64,000 nucleotides of DNA from Pseudomonas oryzihabitans (GCF_007665395.1 NZ_VDND01000002.1:372001-436000); one strand, 5' to 3'. Positions 17,952 through 28,092 are shown, counted from the first letter of the stretch. Notes: a model not told the origin generated them from the letters alone. Numbers and translations: made by a program.

Positions 17952-18971
17952 ATGCTCCCCACCACCGCCAGGCAATGGCAATTGCACGACTACGGCGCCA
18001 CCCACCTGCGCCTGGCCGAGGTGCCGCTGCCGGCGCCCGGTCCTCACGAGGTGCTGGTGCGCGTCGCCGCGGTCTCCCTCAACTATCGCGACCGCCTGAT
18101 CCTGGAGAATGGCATGGGCAGTGCGCTGCGCTTTCCCCTGGTGCCCGGCTCGGACCTGGCCGGCGAGGTGGTGGCCCTGGGTCCGGCGGTGAACCGGGTG
18201 CGGCTGGGCCAGCGGGTGATCAACACCTTCTGGCGCGACTGGCTCGACGAGCCCTTGCCTGGCCAGGCGCCCGATGCGGCCTTCGGCAGTGCCGAGCTGC
18301 CCGGGGTACTGAGCGAATTCGTCCGGGTGCACGAGGACCATCTCGTCGCCGCGCCCGAGACCCTGGATGCGGTGGGCGCCAGCACCCTGACCTGTGCCGG
18401 TCTCACCGCCTGGCACAGCCTGATCGAGGTGGGCCGCTTGCAGGCCGGGCAGTGGGTGCTGGTGCAGGGCAGCGGCGGGGTGGCCCTGTTCGCCGCCCAG
18501 CTCGCCCTCAGCCGCGGCGCCCAGGTGGTGCTGACCAGCGCCAGCGCCGCCAAGCGCGAACGTGCCCTGGCCCTGGGTATCCAGCGGGTAGTGGATCGCA
18601 ACCGGGCCGACTGGGCCGAGCAGGTCTGGCAGGCCACCGGGGGCCGCGGGGTGGACATCGCCGTGGAGCTGGCCGGCGGCGACCTGGGCCGGACCCTGGA
18701 TGCCTTGGCGCCCGGCGGGACGATCGCCGTGGTCGGGGTACTGGAAGGCTTCCAGTTGCAGGTGCCCTGCGCGCCCCTGTTCGCCAAGCGGGCCCGGCTC
18801 CAGGGCGTCGCGGTGGGCAACCGCCGAGCCCTGGAAGACCTGGTGCGCTGGATCGACCGGGCGGGTATCAGCCCGGTCGTGGACGCCGACTACCCCCTGG
18901 CCGAACTGCCCGCGGCCCTGGACCATCTGGGCCGTGGTGCCTTCGGCAAGGTGGTGGTACGGCTGGACTGA
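17952..18971 (+). CDS. zinc-independent medium-chain alcohol dehydrogenase/quinone oxidoreductase
   Basis: A 339-residue MDR-superfamily protein with the GroES-like domain first (VSLNYRDRLILENG near residue 42, PGSDLAGEVVALG near 62). The Rossmann motif VLVQGSGGVALFAAQLA lies near 172. The catalytic-zinc Cys/His set is not evident, so a quinone-reductase-like NAD(P)H oxidoreductase is more likely than a zinc alcohol dehydrogenase. It is divergently paired with a LysR regulator. AAAGG precedes the ATG by about 8 bases. It converges on the FadL-like gene across a shared terminator. Confidence 0.85.
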   Translation: MLPTTARQWQLHDYGATHLRLAEVPLPAPGPHEVLVRVAAVSLNYRDRLILENGMGSALRFPLVPGSDLAGEVVALGPAVNRVRLGQRVINTFWRDWLDEPLPGQAPDAAFGSAELPGVLSEFVRVHEDHLVAAPETLDAVGASTLTCAGLTAWHSLIEVGRLQAGQWVLVQGSGGVALFAAQLALSRGAQVVLTSASAAKRERALALGIQRVVDRNRADWAEQVWQATGGRGVDIAVELAGGDLGRTLDALAPGGTIAVVGVLEGFQLQVPCAPLFAKRARLQGVAVGNRRALEDLVRWIDRAGISPVVDADYPLAELPAALDHLGRGAFGKVVVRLD

Positions 18972-18990
18972 CCAGCCGCCGGAATGCAAG

Positions 18991-19010
18991 AAGCCGCCTG
19001 GCGGCGGCTT
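18991..19010. terminator. bidirectional terminator hairpin
   Basis: AAGCCGCC (18991-18998) pairs perfectly with GGCGGCTT (19003-19010) over a TGGC loop. It sits between two convergent genes ending at 18971 and 19030. Flanking U-runs are short in both directions. Confidence 0.7.
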
Positions 19011-19029
19011 CGGTCGCGGACCCCGCTGC

Positions 19030-20337
19030 TTAGAAGCGATAGGTCAGCTGGGCACCCAGGCCGTGGGCACTGTTGTCGTACTTGGCACTGTAGCCGCCAC
19101 GCAGGGCATCGGGCGCGCGGTTGACCTTGACGTTGTCTTCCCAGAGGTAGGCATAGGCCACGTCGATGGTCATCTCCTTGGTCGGGGACCAGCCCGCGCC
19201 CAGGGAGAAGGTCTTGCGATCACCCACCGGGACGCGCACGTTGCGATCGGCGTTGTCCACCGGCGACGGGTCCAGGGCCATGCCGGCGCGCAGCACCCAC
19301 TGCGGATTCAGCTGGTAGGCGGCGCCTACCGCATAGGACCAGGTGTCCTTCCAGTTGAATTCCTCGGTGATCTCGCCGAGACGATTGCCCAGCGTCGGCA
19401 GGGTGGGGGTGCCTTCGTTTTCCACGGTGATGGACTGCAGGCGGCTCCAGCGCGTCCAGGTCGCCCCGGCGTAAAGTGTCCAGTCGTTGTTCAGGCGATA
19501 GGTGAAGGAGGCATCGCTGCTTTCCGGCAGGGTCAGGTTCAGGTTGGCGTCGTACTTGCCATTGAGCCGGGTGAGAATGCTGTTGAGGGTCGGGCTGGCG
19601 CTGCCGGCCCCGGTGACCTCGGTATTGCCCTTGAGCTTGTAGCTGACCTTGGAGTGATAGGTCAGGCCGAAGGTCAGGTCGTCGGTGAGGTCGGCCAGGA
19701 CGCCGACGTTGAAGCCATAGGCGGTATCGTCGCCGTCGATCTTGACCTGGGCATCGCCGCCGCCGAAGGCGTTGGCGGTCAGGTTGCTGTTGAGCTTGCC
19801 TTCGATGCGGTTGATGGTCGGACCGAAGCCGATGGAGACCTTATCGGTGATCTTGTAGCTGACGGTGGGCTGCACGGTGATGACTTCCACCTTGCTCGCC
19901 TGGCCCTGGTAGCGGCCCTGGAAGGCGTGCTCGTAGTTGCTGATCAGCGCATAGGGGACGTACACCCCCAGGCCGAAGTGCAGGCGGTCATCCACCGGGG
20001 TGACGAAGTAGCCGAAGGGCACCACCGAGTTGGGCACCATGTCGCCGTCGTTGCTGCCCGGCACCTGCTGGCCGTTGGCATAACGGGCGTTGACGTCCTT
20101 GATGTCGACCTTGGCGTGGATGTAGGCGCCACCCAGGGACACCTCGCGGCCCAGGCGGGACATGCCGGCCGGGTTGCCATAGATGGTCGAGGCGTCCTGC
20201 GCGGAGGAAGAGCGTCCGGCGAAGGAGGTCCCCATGCCGCTGACACTCTGTTCGTTGATGGCCAGGCCGTTGGCCAGGGCATAGCCGGAAGCGCTCGAGA
20301 CGGCCATTGCAAGTAGGGTCAGTTTTATTGTTTTCAT
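19030..20337 (-). CDS. FadL/OmpP1/TodX family outer membrane transporter
   Basis: A 435-residue beta-barrel protein. A Sec signal (MKTIKLTLLAMAVSSASGYA) ends at about residue 22. The mature part starts NGLAINEQSVSGMGTSFAG, with the nearby YGNPAGMSRL block that defines FadL proteins, and it ends in the aromatic LTYRF. FadL proteins carry long-chain fatty acids or other hydrophobic compounds across the outer membrane. I placed the start at 20337 on the basis of the signal peptide. No fad gene is adjacent, so the substrate is open. The 284 bases upstream include an A-rich tract near 20443. Confidence 0.9.
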   Translation of the reverse strand: MKTIKLTLLAMAVSSASGYALANGLAINEQSVSGMGTSFAGRSSSAQDASTIYGNPAGMSRLGREVSLGGAYIHAKVDIKDVNARYANGQQVPGSNDGDMVPNSVVPFGYFVTPVDDRLHFGLGVYVPYALISNYEHAFQGRYQGQASKVEVITVQPTVSYKITDKVSIGFGPTINRIEGKLNSNLTANAFGGGDAQVKIDGDDTAYGFNVGVLADLTDDLTFGLTYHSKVSYKLKGNTEVTGAGSASPTLNSILTRLNGKYDANLNLTLPESSDASFTYRLNNDWTLYAGATWTRWSRLQSITVENEGTPTLPTLGNRLGEITEEFNWKDTWSYAVGAAYQLNPQWVLRAGMALDPSPVDNADRNVRVPVGDRKTFSLGAGWSPTKEMTIDVAYAYLWEDNVKVNRAPDALRGGYSAKYDNSAHGLGAQLTYRF

Positions 20338-20621
20338 GCTCTTGCAGCTCCATTGAAAGGCGAGAAGCGCCTGGCTCCGCGGATCCCCATGTCCGAGTGA
20401 GTACCTGCGCACATTCAGCTTTTAGCAGGCCCCGCTTGCGAATACAAAAAAAACTATTCGGTCACGTTTGGTTCGGGGCGGTCAGCCGGCGTTCAGCCGA
20501 CGAACCGGCCTGCCAAGCCGCTGAACGTCATGCGCCGGGACGTCCGCAAGGCCCTGCGATGGGTCCCGTCGATCTCGCCCGGGTGGCTTATACTGTCGAC
20601 TCCTACGTTCGGAGTGCGCCC
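20338..20621. other. divergent intergenic region between the fadL-like gene and rnd
   Basis: This 284-base region separates two divergent starts. It contains an A/T tract (around 20440-20462) likely to belong to the fadL-side promoter. On the plus strand a TATACT -10-like hexamer lies at 20589-20594 before rnd, without a good -35. No gene was recognised. Confidence 0.4.
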
Positions 20622-21776
20622 TTGACTTCTGCCCCTCACTGGATCCGCGACGATGCGGCGCTGGCGGCCCTGTGCCAGCGTTGCCAGACCTTGCCCTTCA
20701 TCGCCCTCGACACCGAATTCATGCGGGTCGACACCTTCTATCCCAAGGCCGGCCTGATCCAGATCGGCGACGGCGAGCAGGCCTACCTGGTCGATCCCCT
20801 GTGCATCGGTGACTGGACGTCCTTCGCCGCACTGCTGGAAGACCAGGCGGTGGTCAAGGTGCTGCACGCCTGCAGCGAAGACCTGGAAGTCCTGCTGCGC
20901 CTGACCGGCAGCCTGCCGCAACCGCTGTACGACACCCAGCTGGCGGCCGCCTACCTGGGGCTGGCGCACTCCATGGGCTATTCGCGCCTGGTGGCCGAGG
21001 TGCTGCAGATCGACCTGCCCAAGGACGAGACCCGCTCCGACTGGCTGCAGCGGCCGCTGACGCCCTTGCAGGAGCGCTATGCGGCGGCTGACGTCACCCA
21101 CCTGGCCGAGCTCTATCGCCGGCTCGATGCCCGCCTGGACGAGCGCCGCCGCGCCTGGCTGCTGGAGGATGGCGCCGAGCTGGTGGCCAATCTGCGCCGC
21201 ACCAGCGATCCCTGGGAGGCCTATCGCGAGGTCAAGCTGGCCTGGCGCCTGTCGCGCCAGCAACTGGCCGTGCTGCGGGTGCTCTGCCAGTGGCGCGAGG
21301 TCACTGCCCGCGAGCGCGACCAGCCGCGTAACCACGTCCTGCGCGAACGCTCGCTGTGGCCGCTGGCGCGGTTCCAGCCCGATGACAAGCAGGCCCTGGC
21401 CCGTATCGACGACATGCACCCGCGTACCGTGCGCCAGGATGGCGATACCCTGCTGGAGCTGATCGCCGAGGGCGCCGCCACCCCCGCCGACCAGTGGCCC
21501 GAGCTGCAGTCCGAGCCCTTGCCCCACGAGGTCTCGCCGCTGCTCAAGGCCTTGCGCGCCATCGGTGAGCGGGATGCCGCGGCGCTGGGCATGGCGCCGG
21601 AGCTGATGCTGCGCAAGAAGGTGCTCGAGGCCCTGCTGCGCACCGGCTGGCCCGACGGCGACTACCGGCTGCCCGACAACCTCCGCGGTTGGCGCCGCGA
21701 ACGCTTCGGCCAGGCCCTTCTCGATCACCTGCACGCGCAGCGCAGTACCGCTGCGCCCCTGGAAGACACCCCATGA
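20622..21776 (+). CDS. rnd: ribonuclease D
   Basis: A 384-residue DEDD-family 3'-5' exoribonuclease that trims tRNA precursors. Exo I is ALDTEFMR near residue 28, Exo II is ACSEDLEVL near 85 and Exo III is [13 protein letters not shown] near 152. An HRDC domain follows from about 215. I chose the TTG at 20622 because GGAG lies 8 bases upstream and the length then fits E. coli RNase D (375). Earlier in-frame starts would run through the promoter. The stop overlaps the next ATG by 4 bases. Confidence 0.92.
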   Translation: MTSAPHWIRDDAALAALCQRCQTLPFIALDTEFMRVDTFYPKAGLIQIGDGEQAYLVDPLCIGDWTSFAALLEDQAVVKVLHACSEDLEVLLRLTGSLPQPLYDTQLAAAYLGLAHSMGYSRLVAEVLQIDLPKDETRSDWLQRPLTPLQERYAAADVTHLAELYRRLDARLDERRRAWLLEDGAELVANLRRTSDPWEAYREVKLAWRLSRQQLAVLRVLCQWREVTARERDQPRNHVLRERSLWPLARFQPDDKQALARIDDMHPRTVRQDGDTLLELIAEGAATPADQWPELQSEPLPHEVSPLLKALRAIGERDAAALGMAPELMLRKKVLEALLRTGWPDGDYRLPDNLRGWRRERFGQALLDHLHAQRSTAAPLEDTP

Positions 21777-22075
21777 AATTGCTCTGCTCCATCTACCGCA
21801 GCCCGCGCAAGCCGGAAATGTACCTCTATGTCGACAAGCTCAAGGGCCTGACCCGCGTCCCCGAAGGCCTGCTCACGGCTTTCGGGCCCCCGGCGCTGGC
21901 CTTCGAGTTCGTGCTGACCCCGGAGCGCAAGCTGGCCCGGGAAGACGTCGCCAAGGTGCTGGAGAACATCGACAAGCAGGGCTACCACCTGCAGATGCCG
22001 CCGCCGGAGCTGGAGCGCGACGACTATATCGAGCACCTGCCCGAAGAACTGCTGCGGCTCAACGATCCGCTATGA
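21773..22075 (+). CDS. YcgL domain-containing protein
   Basis: A 100-residue protein with the YcgL pattern [20 protein letters not shown] at the start and [17 protein letters not shown] near residue 63. Its function is unknown. It overlaps rnd upstream and the dehydrogenase gene downstream by 4 bases each, so it is translated within the rnd operon. Linkage of ycgL with rnd is common in gamma-proteobacteria. Confidence 0.9.
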   Translation: MKLLCSIYRSPRKPEMYLYVDKLKGLTRVPEGLLTAFGPPALAFEFVLTPERKLAREDVAKVLENIDKQGYHLQMPPPELERDDYIEHLPEELLRLNDPL

Positions 22076-23013
22076 CAGCGGTCCTGCTGCTGGAGGACCA
22101 GCCCGACGGCTATCTGGCGGCCTGGCAGCGCCTGGCGCCCGGCCTGGAACTGCTCAGTCCGGCCGACCCGGCCGAGGCGCGGCGCCTGGCTGGGCAGTCG
22201 TGCTACTGGCTCGGCCAGCCCGACCGCGCGGCGGCGCTGCTGCGTACGGGCGTCACGCCGCTCTGGCTGCAATCCACCTGGGCCGGCTATGCGCCGCTGC
22301 TGGCCGCGGACCTGCCTGACGACTACCGCTTCAGCCGGGCGGTGGGGCTGTTCGGCCAGAGCATCGGCGAATACGTGCTGACCTACCTGCTGCACCACGA
22401 ACGCCAGGTCGCGCAGCGTCAGCTCAGCCAGCGCCAAGGCCACTGGGATACCCGCGCCCCGGGCACCCTGGCCGGACGGCGCCTGTTGCTGGTCGGGGCA
22501 GGGGACATCGGGCAGGACATCGCCCGCCTGTTCGCGCCCTTCGGCATGCGGATCACCGGCGTGGCCCGTAGCCTAAGGTCCGTGCCCGGCTTTGCGCAGG
22601 TCGTGACCCTGGCGGAACTGCACACCGCCGCGCGGGACGCGGACGTCGTGGTCAACCTGCTGCCGGACAGTGCCAGCACCCGGGATCTCTATGACGCGGC
22701 CTTCTTCGCCGCGCTGCCCGCCGGTGCCCTGTTCATCAATGCCGGGCGGGGCACCAGCGTGGTGGATGCCGATCTGATCGCCGCGCTGCAGAGTGGACAC
22801 CTCGCCGGTGCGGTGCTGGACGTGTTTCGCCAGGAGCCGCTGCCCCAGGAGCATCCCTTCTGGCGCGCGCCCAACCTGCAACTCACCGCCCATGTCGCCG
22901 GACCCACGCCACCGGAGGCCGCGGTACGACTGTTCCTCGACAACCTCCAGCGCCTGCAGCAGGGGCAACCCCTGCGCGGCGCCGTCGATCTCGCCAGTCA
23001 GCCGAGGGTATAG
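22072..23013 (+). CDS. D-2-hydroxyacid dehydrogenase (glyoxylate/hydroxypyruvate reductase-like)
   Basis: A 313-residue 2-hydroxyacid dehydrogenase with NAD(P) motif [21 protein letters not shown] near residue 140. [16 protein letters not shown] carries the catalytic Arg region, and [10 protein letters not shown] carries the His. Resemblance is to GhrA-type reductases, but the substrate is inferred only. It is the third gene in the rnd-ycgL cotranscript. Its end overlaps the convergent nitroreductase gene by 16 bases. Confidence 0.85.
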   Translation: MTAVLLLEDQPDGYLAAWQRLAPGLELLSPADPAEARRLAGQSCYWLGQPDRAAALLRTGVTPLWLQSTWAGYAPLLAADLPDDYRFSRAVGLFGQSIGEYVLTYLLHHERQVAQRQLSQRQGHWDTRAPGTLAGRRLLLVGAGDIGQDIARLFAPFGMRITGVARSLRSVPGFAQVVTLAELHTAARDADVVVNLLPDSASTRDLYDAAFFAALPAGALFINAGRGTSVVDADLIAALQSGHLAGAVLDVFRQEPLPQEHPFWRAPNLQLTAHVAGPTPPEAAVRLFLDNLQRLQQGQPLRGAVDLASQPRV

Positions 23014-23594
23014 GGACCGGCGGCGGCCAGCTCTTCGATCTTCAGGCGGGGGCTGGGCAACTCGCGGCCCTGCAGCGATTCCGGCAGGCTGGCCTTGTCG
23101 CCCAGCTTGCCGATGGCCACGGCCAGCTCGACCTTGAACTCGGCCGGTACCTTCAATTCACGCTGGATACCCTCGCGGTCGATGCCGGCCATGCCGTGGG
23201 CGTGCCAGCCGGCGTTGGTGGCCTGCAGCGCCAGGTAGGCCCAGGCGGCGCCGGCGTCGAAGCTGTGGCTGGGGAAGGGCACTTCCTCGCCGCTGCCGGC
23301 GCGGGTGTGGGTGGTCTTCGACAGGATGATCACCAGCGCCGAGGCCTGCTGGGCCCAGCCGCGGTTGAATTCGGCCAGCAGGCTCAGGAACAGCTCCCAG
23401 TGGGCATCGCCGCGCCGGGCATAGAGGAAACGCCAGGGCTGGGCGTTGAAGGCGGACGGCGCCCAGCGCGCGGCCTCGATGAAACCGAGCAGGGTGTCTT
23501 CCTCGATCTCGACCGGCGTGAAGGCGCGCGGCGACCAGCGCTGCACGAATTGTTCGTCGACGGGGTATTGGGGGGTACGGCTGCTACTGGTCAT
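22998..23594 (-). CDS. nitroreductase family protein
   Basis: A 198-residue FMN-dependent nitroreductase-fold protein. The ERWSPRAF-like [17 protein letters not shown] start lies near residue 19, [15 protein letters not shown] near 42 and [26 protein letters not shown] near 112. Such enzymes reduce nitro compounds or quinones, and the physiological substrate is not evident. The ATG at 23594 gives the normal length. The upstream extension is unsupported. It converges on the dehydrogenase gene with a 16-base overlap. Confidence 0.87.
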   Translation of the reverse strand: MTSSSRTPQYPVDEQFVQRWSPRAFTPVEIEEDTLLGFIEAARWAPSAFNAQPWRFLYARRGDAHWELFLSLLAEFNRGWAQQASALVIILSKTTHTRAGSGEEVPFPSHSFDAGAAWAYLALQATNAGWHAHGMAGIDREGIQRELKVPAEFKVELAVAIGKLGDKASLPESLQGRELPSPRLKIEELAAAGPYTLG

Positions 23595-23730
23595 GGCTTC
23601 ACCACGTTGGGAAAGGGGAGTCCCGCACGGTAATCCGGCTGGGCGGAACCGACAAGGGCGCGAACGGTGCTTGGCGCTCGCCGCCGGCGGCACTAGACTG
23701 CGCGCCCCGTCCTTTGCCACGACCCCTGCC

Positions 23731-24180
23731 ATGGCCGCCATCACCCAGCCGTTCTGGAAGCGCAAGACCCTCGACCAGCTCGATGCCCAGGAATGGGAAT
23801 CGCTGTGCGACGGCTGTGGCCTGTGCTGCCTGCAGAAACTGGAAGACGAGGACGACGGCGCCGTCTACTACACGCGCATCGCCTGCAAGCTGCTCGACCT
23901 CAAGACCTGCCAGTGCAGCCGCTACGCCGAGCGCACCCGCTTCGTCCCCGATTGCATCCAGCTCACCCCGGCCCAGGCCGACCAGTTCGCCTGGCTGCCG
24001 CCCACCTGCGGCTATCGCCTGGTGGCCGAGGGCAAGGACCTGCCCGAATGGCACCCGCTGATCTGCGACGATCCCCAGGCAGTGCACCAGGCCGGCATCT
24101 CCCAGTCCGGCCGCATGCTCAGCGAGACCCAGGTGGCCGAGGATGACTGGGAAGACTATCTGATCTTCCGCGCCGGCTGA
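23731..24180 (+). CDS. YcgN family cysteine-cluster protein (UPF0260)
   Basis: A 149-residue protein with the cluster CDGCGLCC near residue 27, further cysteines in [17 protein letters not shown] and PDCIQL, and PPTCGYR near 92. Together these suggest metal or Fe-S binding (CxxCxxCC type). Its function is unknown. The ATG at 23731 begins [14 protein letters not shown], the normal family start. It converges on the ABC transporter operon with only eight bases between stops. Confidence 0.88.
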   Translation: MAAITQPFWKRKTLDQLDAQEWESLCDGCGLCCLQKLEDEDDGAVYYTRIACKLLDLKTCQCSRYAERTRFVPDCIQLTPAQADQFAWLPPTCGYRLVAEGKDLPEWHPLICDDPQAVHQAGISQSGRMLSETQVAEDDWEDYLIFRAG

Positions 24181-24188
24181 GCGCCTGC

Positions 24189-25169
24189 TCAGGCCAGCGC
24201 AGCCCTGTCCAGCGGCGAAGCCAGTCCCGCCGCGCGATGGCAGCGTACCTCCACCCCGGTAGCCGGCCGCAATGCCTGTGGCCTTTCACAACCCGCCCCG
24301 GCCTGCGGGCAGCGATCCCGAAAGAAGCAGCCACTGGGCAGTACCCGGTTGCCCGGCAACTCGGTGCGCTGGGCGGCAGCGTCGCCGGTCAAGGGCTGGT
24401 CCAGGCGCGGCACCGCGTCCAGCAGGAGCCGGGTGTAGGGGTGGCTGGGCCACTCCAGCACCTGCTCCGCGCTGCCCAGCTCGACGATCTGCCCCAGGTA
24501 CATCACTGCCACCCGATTGGCCAGATGACGCACCACCGAGACGTTGTGGGAGATCAGCACGAAGGTCAGGCCGCGCTCGCGCTGCAGCTGGGCCAGCAGG
24601 TTGAGGATCTGCGCCTGCACCGAGATATCCAGCGCCGAGGTCGGTTCGTCGAGGATGATGACGTCCGGATCCGACGACAGCGCCCGGGCGATGGCGATAC
24701 GCTGGCGCTGGCCGCCGGAGAACTGGTGAGGGTGGCGATCCAGGTACTCGGGGCGAATGCCGACCTGCAGGGCCAGGCGTTCGGCGACGGCGCGCAACTC
24801 CTTGGCGGACCTGCGGCCGCGCACCACCAGGGGTTCGGTGATCAGCTTCCACACCGGCAGGCGCGGGTCGAGCGAAGACTGTGGATCCTGGAAGACGATC
24901 TGGATATTGCGCTCGCCGCGGGCGGTACCCACCAGGCTGCCGCTTGCCGGTTCCACCAGGCCCATCAGCACCTGGGCGAGGGTGCTCTTGCCACAGCCGG
25001 ATTCGCCCAGCACGCCCAGGGTTTCGCCAGGGAGCAGCCGCAGGTCGATGCCATTGAGGGCGTGGGCCTGGCCCTTGCTGCGGCCGAGCCAGTCGCGGCC
25101 CACCGGATAGCGCACCTCGACGCCCTGGAGTTCCAGCAGCGGCGCGACGGAAGAAGAGGGGGCATTCAT
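24189..25169 (-). CDS. ddpF: dipeptide ABC transporter ATP-binding protein
   Basis: A 326-residue ATPase of the OppF/DppF type. Walker A is GESGCGKSTLAQ near residue 57, the signature is FSGGQRQRIAIARAL near 149, Walker B is VIILDEPTSALD near 172, and the oligopeptide-transporter C-terminal Cys-rich segment (CFFRDRCPQAGAGC) is present. It overlaps ddpD by 4 bases. It is the last gene of the minus-strand ddp-like operon. The symbol rests on synteny with E. coli ddpXABCDF, not on a unique motif. Confidence 0.88.
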   Translation of the reverse strand: MNAPSSSVAPLLELQGVEVRYPVGRDWLGRSKGQAHALNGIDLRLLPGETLGVLGESGCGKSTLAQVLMGLVEPASGSLVGTARGERNIQIVFQDPQSSLDPRLPVWKLITEPLVVRGRRSAKELRAVAERLALQVGIRPEYLDRHPHQFSGGQRQRIAIARALSSDPDVIILDEPTSALDISVQAQILNLLAQLQRERGLTFVLISHNVSVVRHLANRVAVMYLGQIVELGSAEQVLEWPSHPYTRLLLDAVPRLDQPLTGDAAAQRTELPGNRVLPSGCFFRDRCPQAGAGCERPQALRPATGVEVRCHRAAGLASPLDRAALA

Positions 25170-26149
25170 AGCAGGGCGTTCTCCGCCTGCAGCCAGCAGG
25201 CGCTCTGGTGATCGGGGGTGTCGGTGGGTAGCAGCCCGGGCCGCGTCTCGCAGCGTTCGTGGCGCCGGCCGCAGCGCTCCTTGAAGCTACAGCCGCTGGG
25301 CAGCTGGGCCAGGTTGGGCACCTGCCCGGGGATGCTGGCCAGGTCGCTGCCCGGCACCGCCTTCTCCGGCAGGCAGGCCAGCAGGCCTTGGGTATAGGGA
25401 TGCCGCGGCGCCTGCATCACCGCGGCCGTGGCGCCCTGTTCGACGATACCGCCGGCGTACATCACATAGACGCGGTCGCAGAATTGCGCGACCAGCGCCA
25501 TGTCGTGGGTGATCAGCAGGATGGCGGTACCCCGGGCCTGCGCCTTCTCGCGGAGCAGCAGCAGGACCTGGCGTTGCACCGTCACGTCCAGCGCCGTGGT
25601 CGGCTCGTCGGCGATCAGCAGTTGCGGATCGCAGGAGAAGGCCAGGGCGATCATGATGCGCTGGCGCATGCCGCCGGAGAGCTCGAAGGGATAGCGTTCG
25701 AGGATCTGCTCGGGATCGGCGATGTGCATGTCCTTGAGCAACTCGATGGCCTTGGCGCGGGCCTGGGCGGTATCCAAGGGGGTATGGCGGCGAATCACGT
25801 CCAGCAGCTGGCGGCCAATGCGCCGGGTCGGGTTGAGCGCGGTCATCGGCTCCTGGAAGATCATCGCCGCCTCGCGACCGCGCACCGCCATCAGCTGGCG
25901 CTCGCTCAGCGCCAGCATGTCGTGGCCCACCAGGGTGACGCGGCCGCCGGTGACCCGGTAGCTGTCGCGCGGCAGCAGGCCCAGGGTGAGCATGGCGGTG
26001 ACCGACTTGCCCGAGCCGGACTCGCCCACCACGCCGACGATCTCGCCGGGCGCCACGCTCAGGCTGACGCCGTTGAGCGCCTTGGCGCTGCTGCGAAAGC
26101 CGGGGAATTCCAGGTTCAGCTGGTCGATGTGCAGCACGGGCTGGCCCAT
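25166..26149 (-). CDS. ddpD: dipeptide ABC transporter ATP-binding protein
   Basis: A 327-residue ATPase of the OppD/DppD type. Walker A is GESGSGKSVTAM near residue 42, the signature is LSGGMRQRIMIALAF near 157, Walker B is LLIADEPTTALD near 180, and the C-terminal CSFKERCGRRHERC block is present. I chose the ATG at 26149, which has AAAGGGG 8 bases upstream. The in-frame ATG at 26194 would overlap the permease gene by 44 bases. It pairs with the following ATPase as the two nucleotide-binding subunits. Confidence 0.88.
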   Translation of the reverse strand: MGQPVLHIDQLNLEFPGFRSSAKALNGVSLSVAPGEIVGVVGESGSGKSVTAMLTLGLLPRDSYRVTGGRVTLVGHDMLALSERQLMAVRGREAAMIFQEPMTALNPTRRIGRQLLDVIRRHTPLDTAQARAKAIELLKDMHIADPEQILERYPFELSGGMRQRIMIALAFSCDPQLLIADEPTTALDVTVQRQVLLLLREKAQARGTAILLITHDMALVAQFCDRVYVMYAGGIVEQGATAAVMQAPRHPYTQGLLACLPEKAVPGSDLASIPGQVPNLAQLPSGCSFKERCGRRHERCETRPGLLPTDTPDHQSACWLQAENALL

Positions 26150-26150
26150 G

Positions 26151-27026
26151 TCATTTGCCCCTTTGGCGAGGATCGAGCAGATCGCGGATGCCATCGCCCA
26201 GCAGGTTGAAGCCGATGGCGGTGACCAGGATCGCCAGGCCCGGGAAGGTCGAGTACCACCACTGGTCGAGGATGAAATTGCGGCCGCTGGCGACCATCAC
26301 CCCCCATTCGGCGGTGGGCGGCTGGGCGCCCAGACCGATGAAGCCCAGCGCCGAGGCCATGAGGATGGCGTTGCCGATGTCCAGGCTGAACTGCACCAGC
26401 AGCGGCGGCAGGGCGTTGCGCGCCACGTGCCAGTGCACCAGGTGCCATTTGCCGGCGCCGAAGGTGCGCGCCGCCTGCACATAGGCCAGCTGGCGGATGC
26501 TCAGGGTCTGGCCGCGGGCGAGGCGGACATAGAAGGGGATGCGCACCAGGGTGATGGCCAGCATGGCGTTGAACAGGCTGGGCCCGAGGGCGGCGGCCAA
26601 TGCCATGATCAATACCAGCGAAGGCACCGAGAGGATGATGTCCATCAGGCGCATCATCAGGCGGTCGAAGGCGCCGCCGACGATGCCCGACAGGCAGCCG
26701 AGCAGGCCCCCGCTGGCGCAGGCGGCGAAGGCCACGAACAGACCGACGCCCACCGATTGGCGGCTGCCGTAGATCACCCGGCTGAGCAGGTCGCGGCCGA
26801 CTTCGTCGGTGCCGAACCAGTGCAGGGCGCTCGGCGCCTGCAGGCGGGCGGTCAGTTTCAGGGCGTTGGGTGGGTAGGGCGCGAGCCAGGGCGCGGCGAC
26901 CATGCACAGCAGCACCAGCAGGGTGATCACCAGGCCGGTGAGCATCAGCGGATTGCGGCGGATGCGCCAGGCCAGCCAGGCGAGTCCTTCCTGCCAGGCC
27001 GGCCGCAAAACGGTCAGGGTCGTCAT
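26151..27026 (-). CDS. ddpC: dipeptide ABC transporter permease
   Basis: A 291-residue inner-membrane permease of the DppC/OppC type. It has an N-terminal soluble tail, a first TM near residues 30-52 and the GTDEVGRDLLSRVIYGSRQS block near 76, which is specific to this subunit class. The EAA loop is in the FGAGKWHLVHWHVARNALP region near 190. It lies one base from ddpB and one base from ddpD. Confidence 0.88.
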   Translation of the reverse strand: MTTLTVLRPAWQEGLAWLAWRIRRNPLMLTGLVITLLVLLCMVAAPWLAPYPPNALKLTARLQAPSALHWFGTDEVGRDLLSRVIYGSRQSVGVGLFVAFAACASGGLLGCLSGIVGGAFDRLMMRLMDIILSVPSLVLIMALAAALGPSLFNAMLAITLVRIPFYVRLARGQTLSIRQLAYVQAARTFGAGKWHLVHWHVARNALPPLLVQFSLDIGNAILMASALGFIGLGAQPPTAEWGVMVASGRNFILDQWWYSTFPGLAILVTAIGFNLLGDGIRDLLDPRQRGK

Positions 27027-27027
27027 G

Positions 27028-28044
27028 CTAGTTCACCTTGCCGATACGGGGATCGACCAGCCGGTAGAGCAGGTCGATGAAGCGGTTGAGCAGGACATAG
27101 ATGAAGGACACCACGATGGCGAAGCCCATCACCGCCGGAAAATCCAGCGCCTGGATCGACTTGACCACATAGGCGCCCATGCCCGGCCAGGCGAACACCG
27201 TCTCGGTCAGCACCGCGCCATAGAGCAGGTCGCCCAGCGCCAGGCCGATCACCGTGATGGAGGGGATCAGCGCATTGGGCAGGGCATGGCGCAGCACCAC
27301 GGTGGTCTGCGACAGGCCATAGGCACGAGCGGTGCGGATATAGTCCTCGCCCAGTTGTTCGAGCATGGCGCCGCGGATCTGCCGGGTGATCACGCCGAGG
27401 TTGACGAAGGCCAGGGTCACCGCCGGCAGCAGCAGGTGCTTGGCGGCGCTGACGAAACCAGTGAAATCGCCGGCCAGCAGGGTGTCGATGAGATAGAAGC
27501 CGGTCACCGTGGGCGGCGGTGTCAGGCCCTGGTCCAGCCGCCCGCCACCCGGCAGCCAGCCGAGATGGCCGTAGAACAGCACGATCAGCCCCAGGCCCAG
27601 CCAGAACGCCGGGGTGGAGATGCCGGCCACCGCCAGGGTACGGCTGAGGTGGTCGATCCAGCGATTGCTGTAGACCGCCGAGAGCACGCCCAGGGGGACC
27701 CCGATCAGGATCGACAGCAGCAGCGCCGCCAGGGCCAGTTCCAGGGTGGCGGGGAAGAACAGCCGGAGGTCGTCCAGTACCGGCCGATGGGTACGGATCG
27801 ACTGGCCCAGGTCGCCCTGCAGCAGGTCGCCCATGTAGCGGACGTACTGCTGGTACAGCGGCAGGTCCAGGCCCAGCTGGTGGCGGATGCCGGCGACGAT
27901 CTCGTCGCTGGCGCGCTCGCCGGCGATCAGCCGCGCCGGATCGCCGGGGATCAGGTGCGAGATGACGAAGGTGATCAGGGACACCCCGATGACCACGATG
28001 AGGATATCGGTCAGCTGCTTGCGCAGCAGGTGGAAGAACGCCAT
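27028..28044 (-). CDS. ddpB: dipeptide ABC transporter permease
   Basis: A 338-residue permease of the DppB/OppB type. TM1 is near residues 10-30, with SHLIPGDPARLIAGERAS following, and then the long periplasmic loop with LGQSIRTHRPV. The EAA-type loop (RTARAYGLSQTTVVLRHALPNALIPSITVIGL) lies near 238. It is downstream of the binding protein by 48 bases and one base before ddpC. Confidence 0.88.
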   Translation of the reverse strand: MAFFHLLRKQLTDILIVVIGVSLITFVISHLIPGDPARLIAGERASDEIVAGIRHQLGLDLPLYQQYVRYMGDLLQGDLGQSIRTHRPVLDDLRLFFPATLELALAALLLSILIGVPLGVLSAVYSNRWIDHLSRTLAVAGISTPAFWLGLGLIVLFYGHLGWLPGGGRLDQGLTPPPTVTGFYLIDTLLAGDFTGFVSAAKHLLLPAVTLAFVNLGVITRQIRGAMLEQLGEDYIRTARAYGLSQTTVVLRHALPNALIPSITVIGLALGDLLYGAVLTETVFAWPGMGAYVVKSIQALDFPAVMGFAIVVSFIYVLLNRFIDLLYRLVDPRIGKVN

Positions 28045-28092
28045 GGCTTACCTCGCGAGGCGGGCGCCGGAGCGGGCCGGCGCCCGTCGCCC

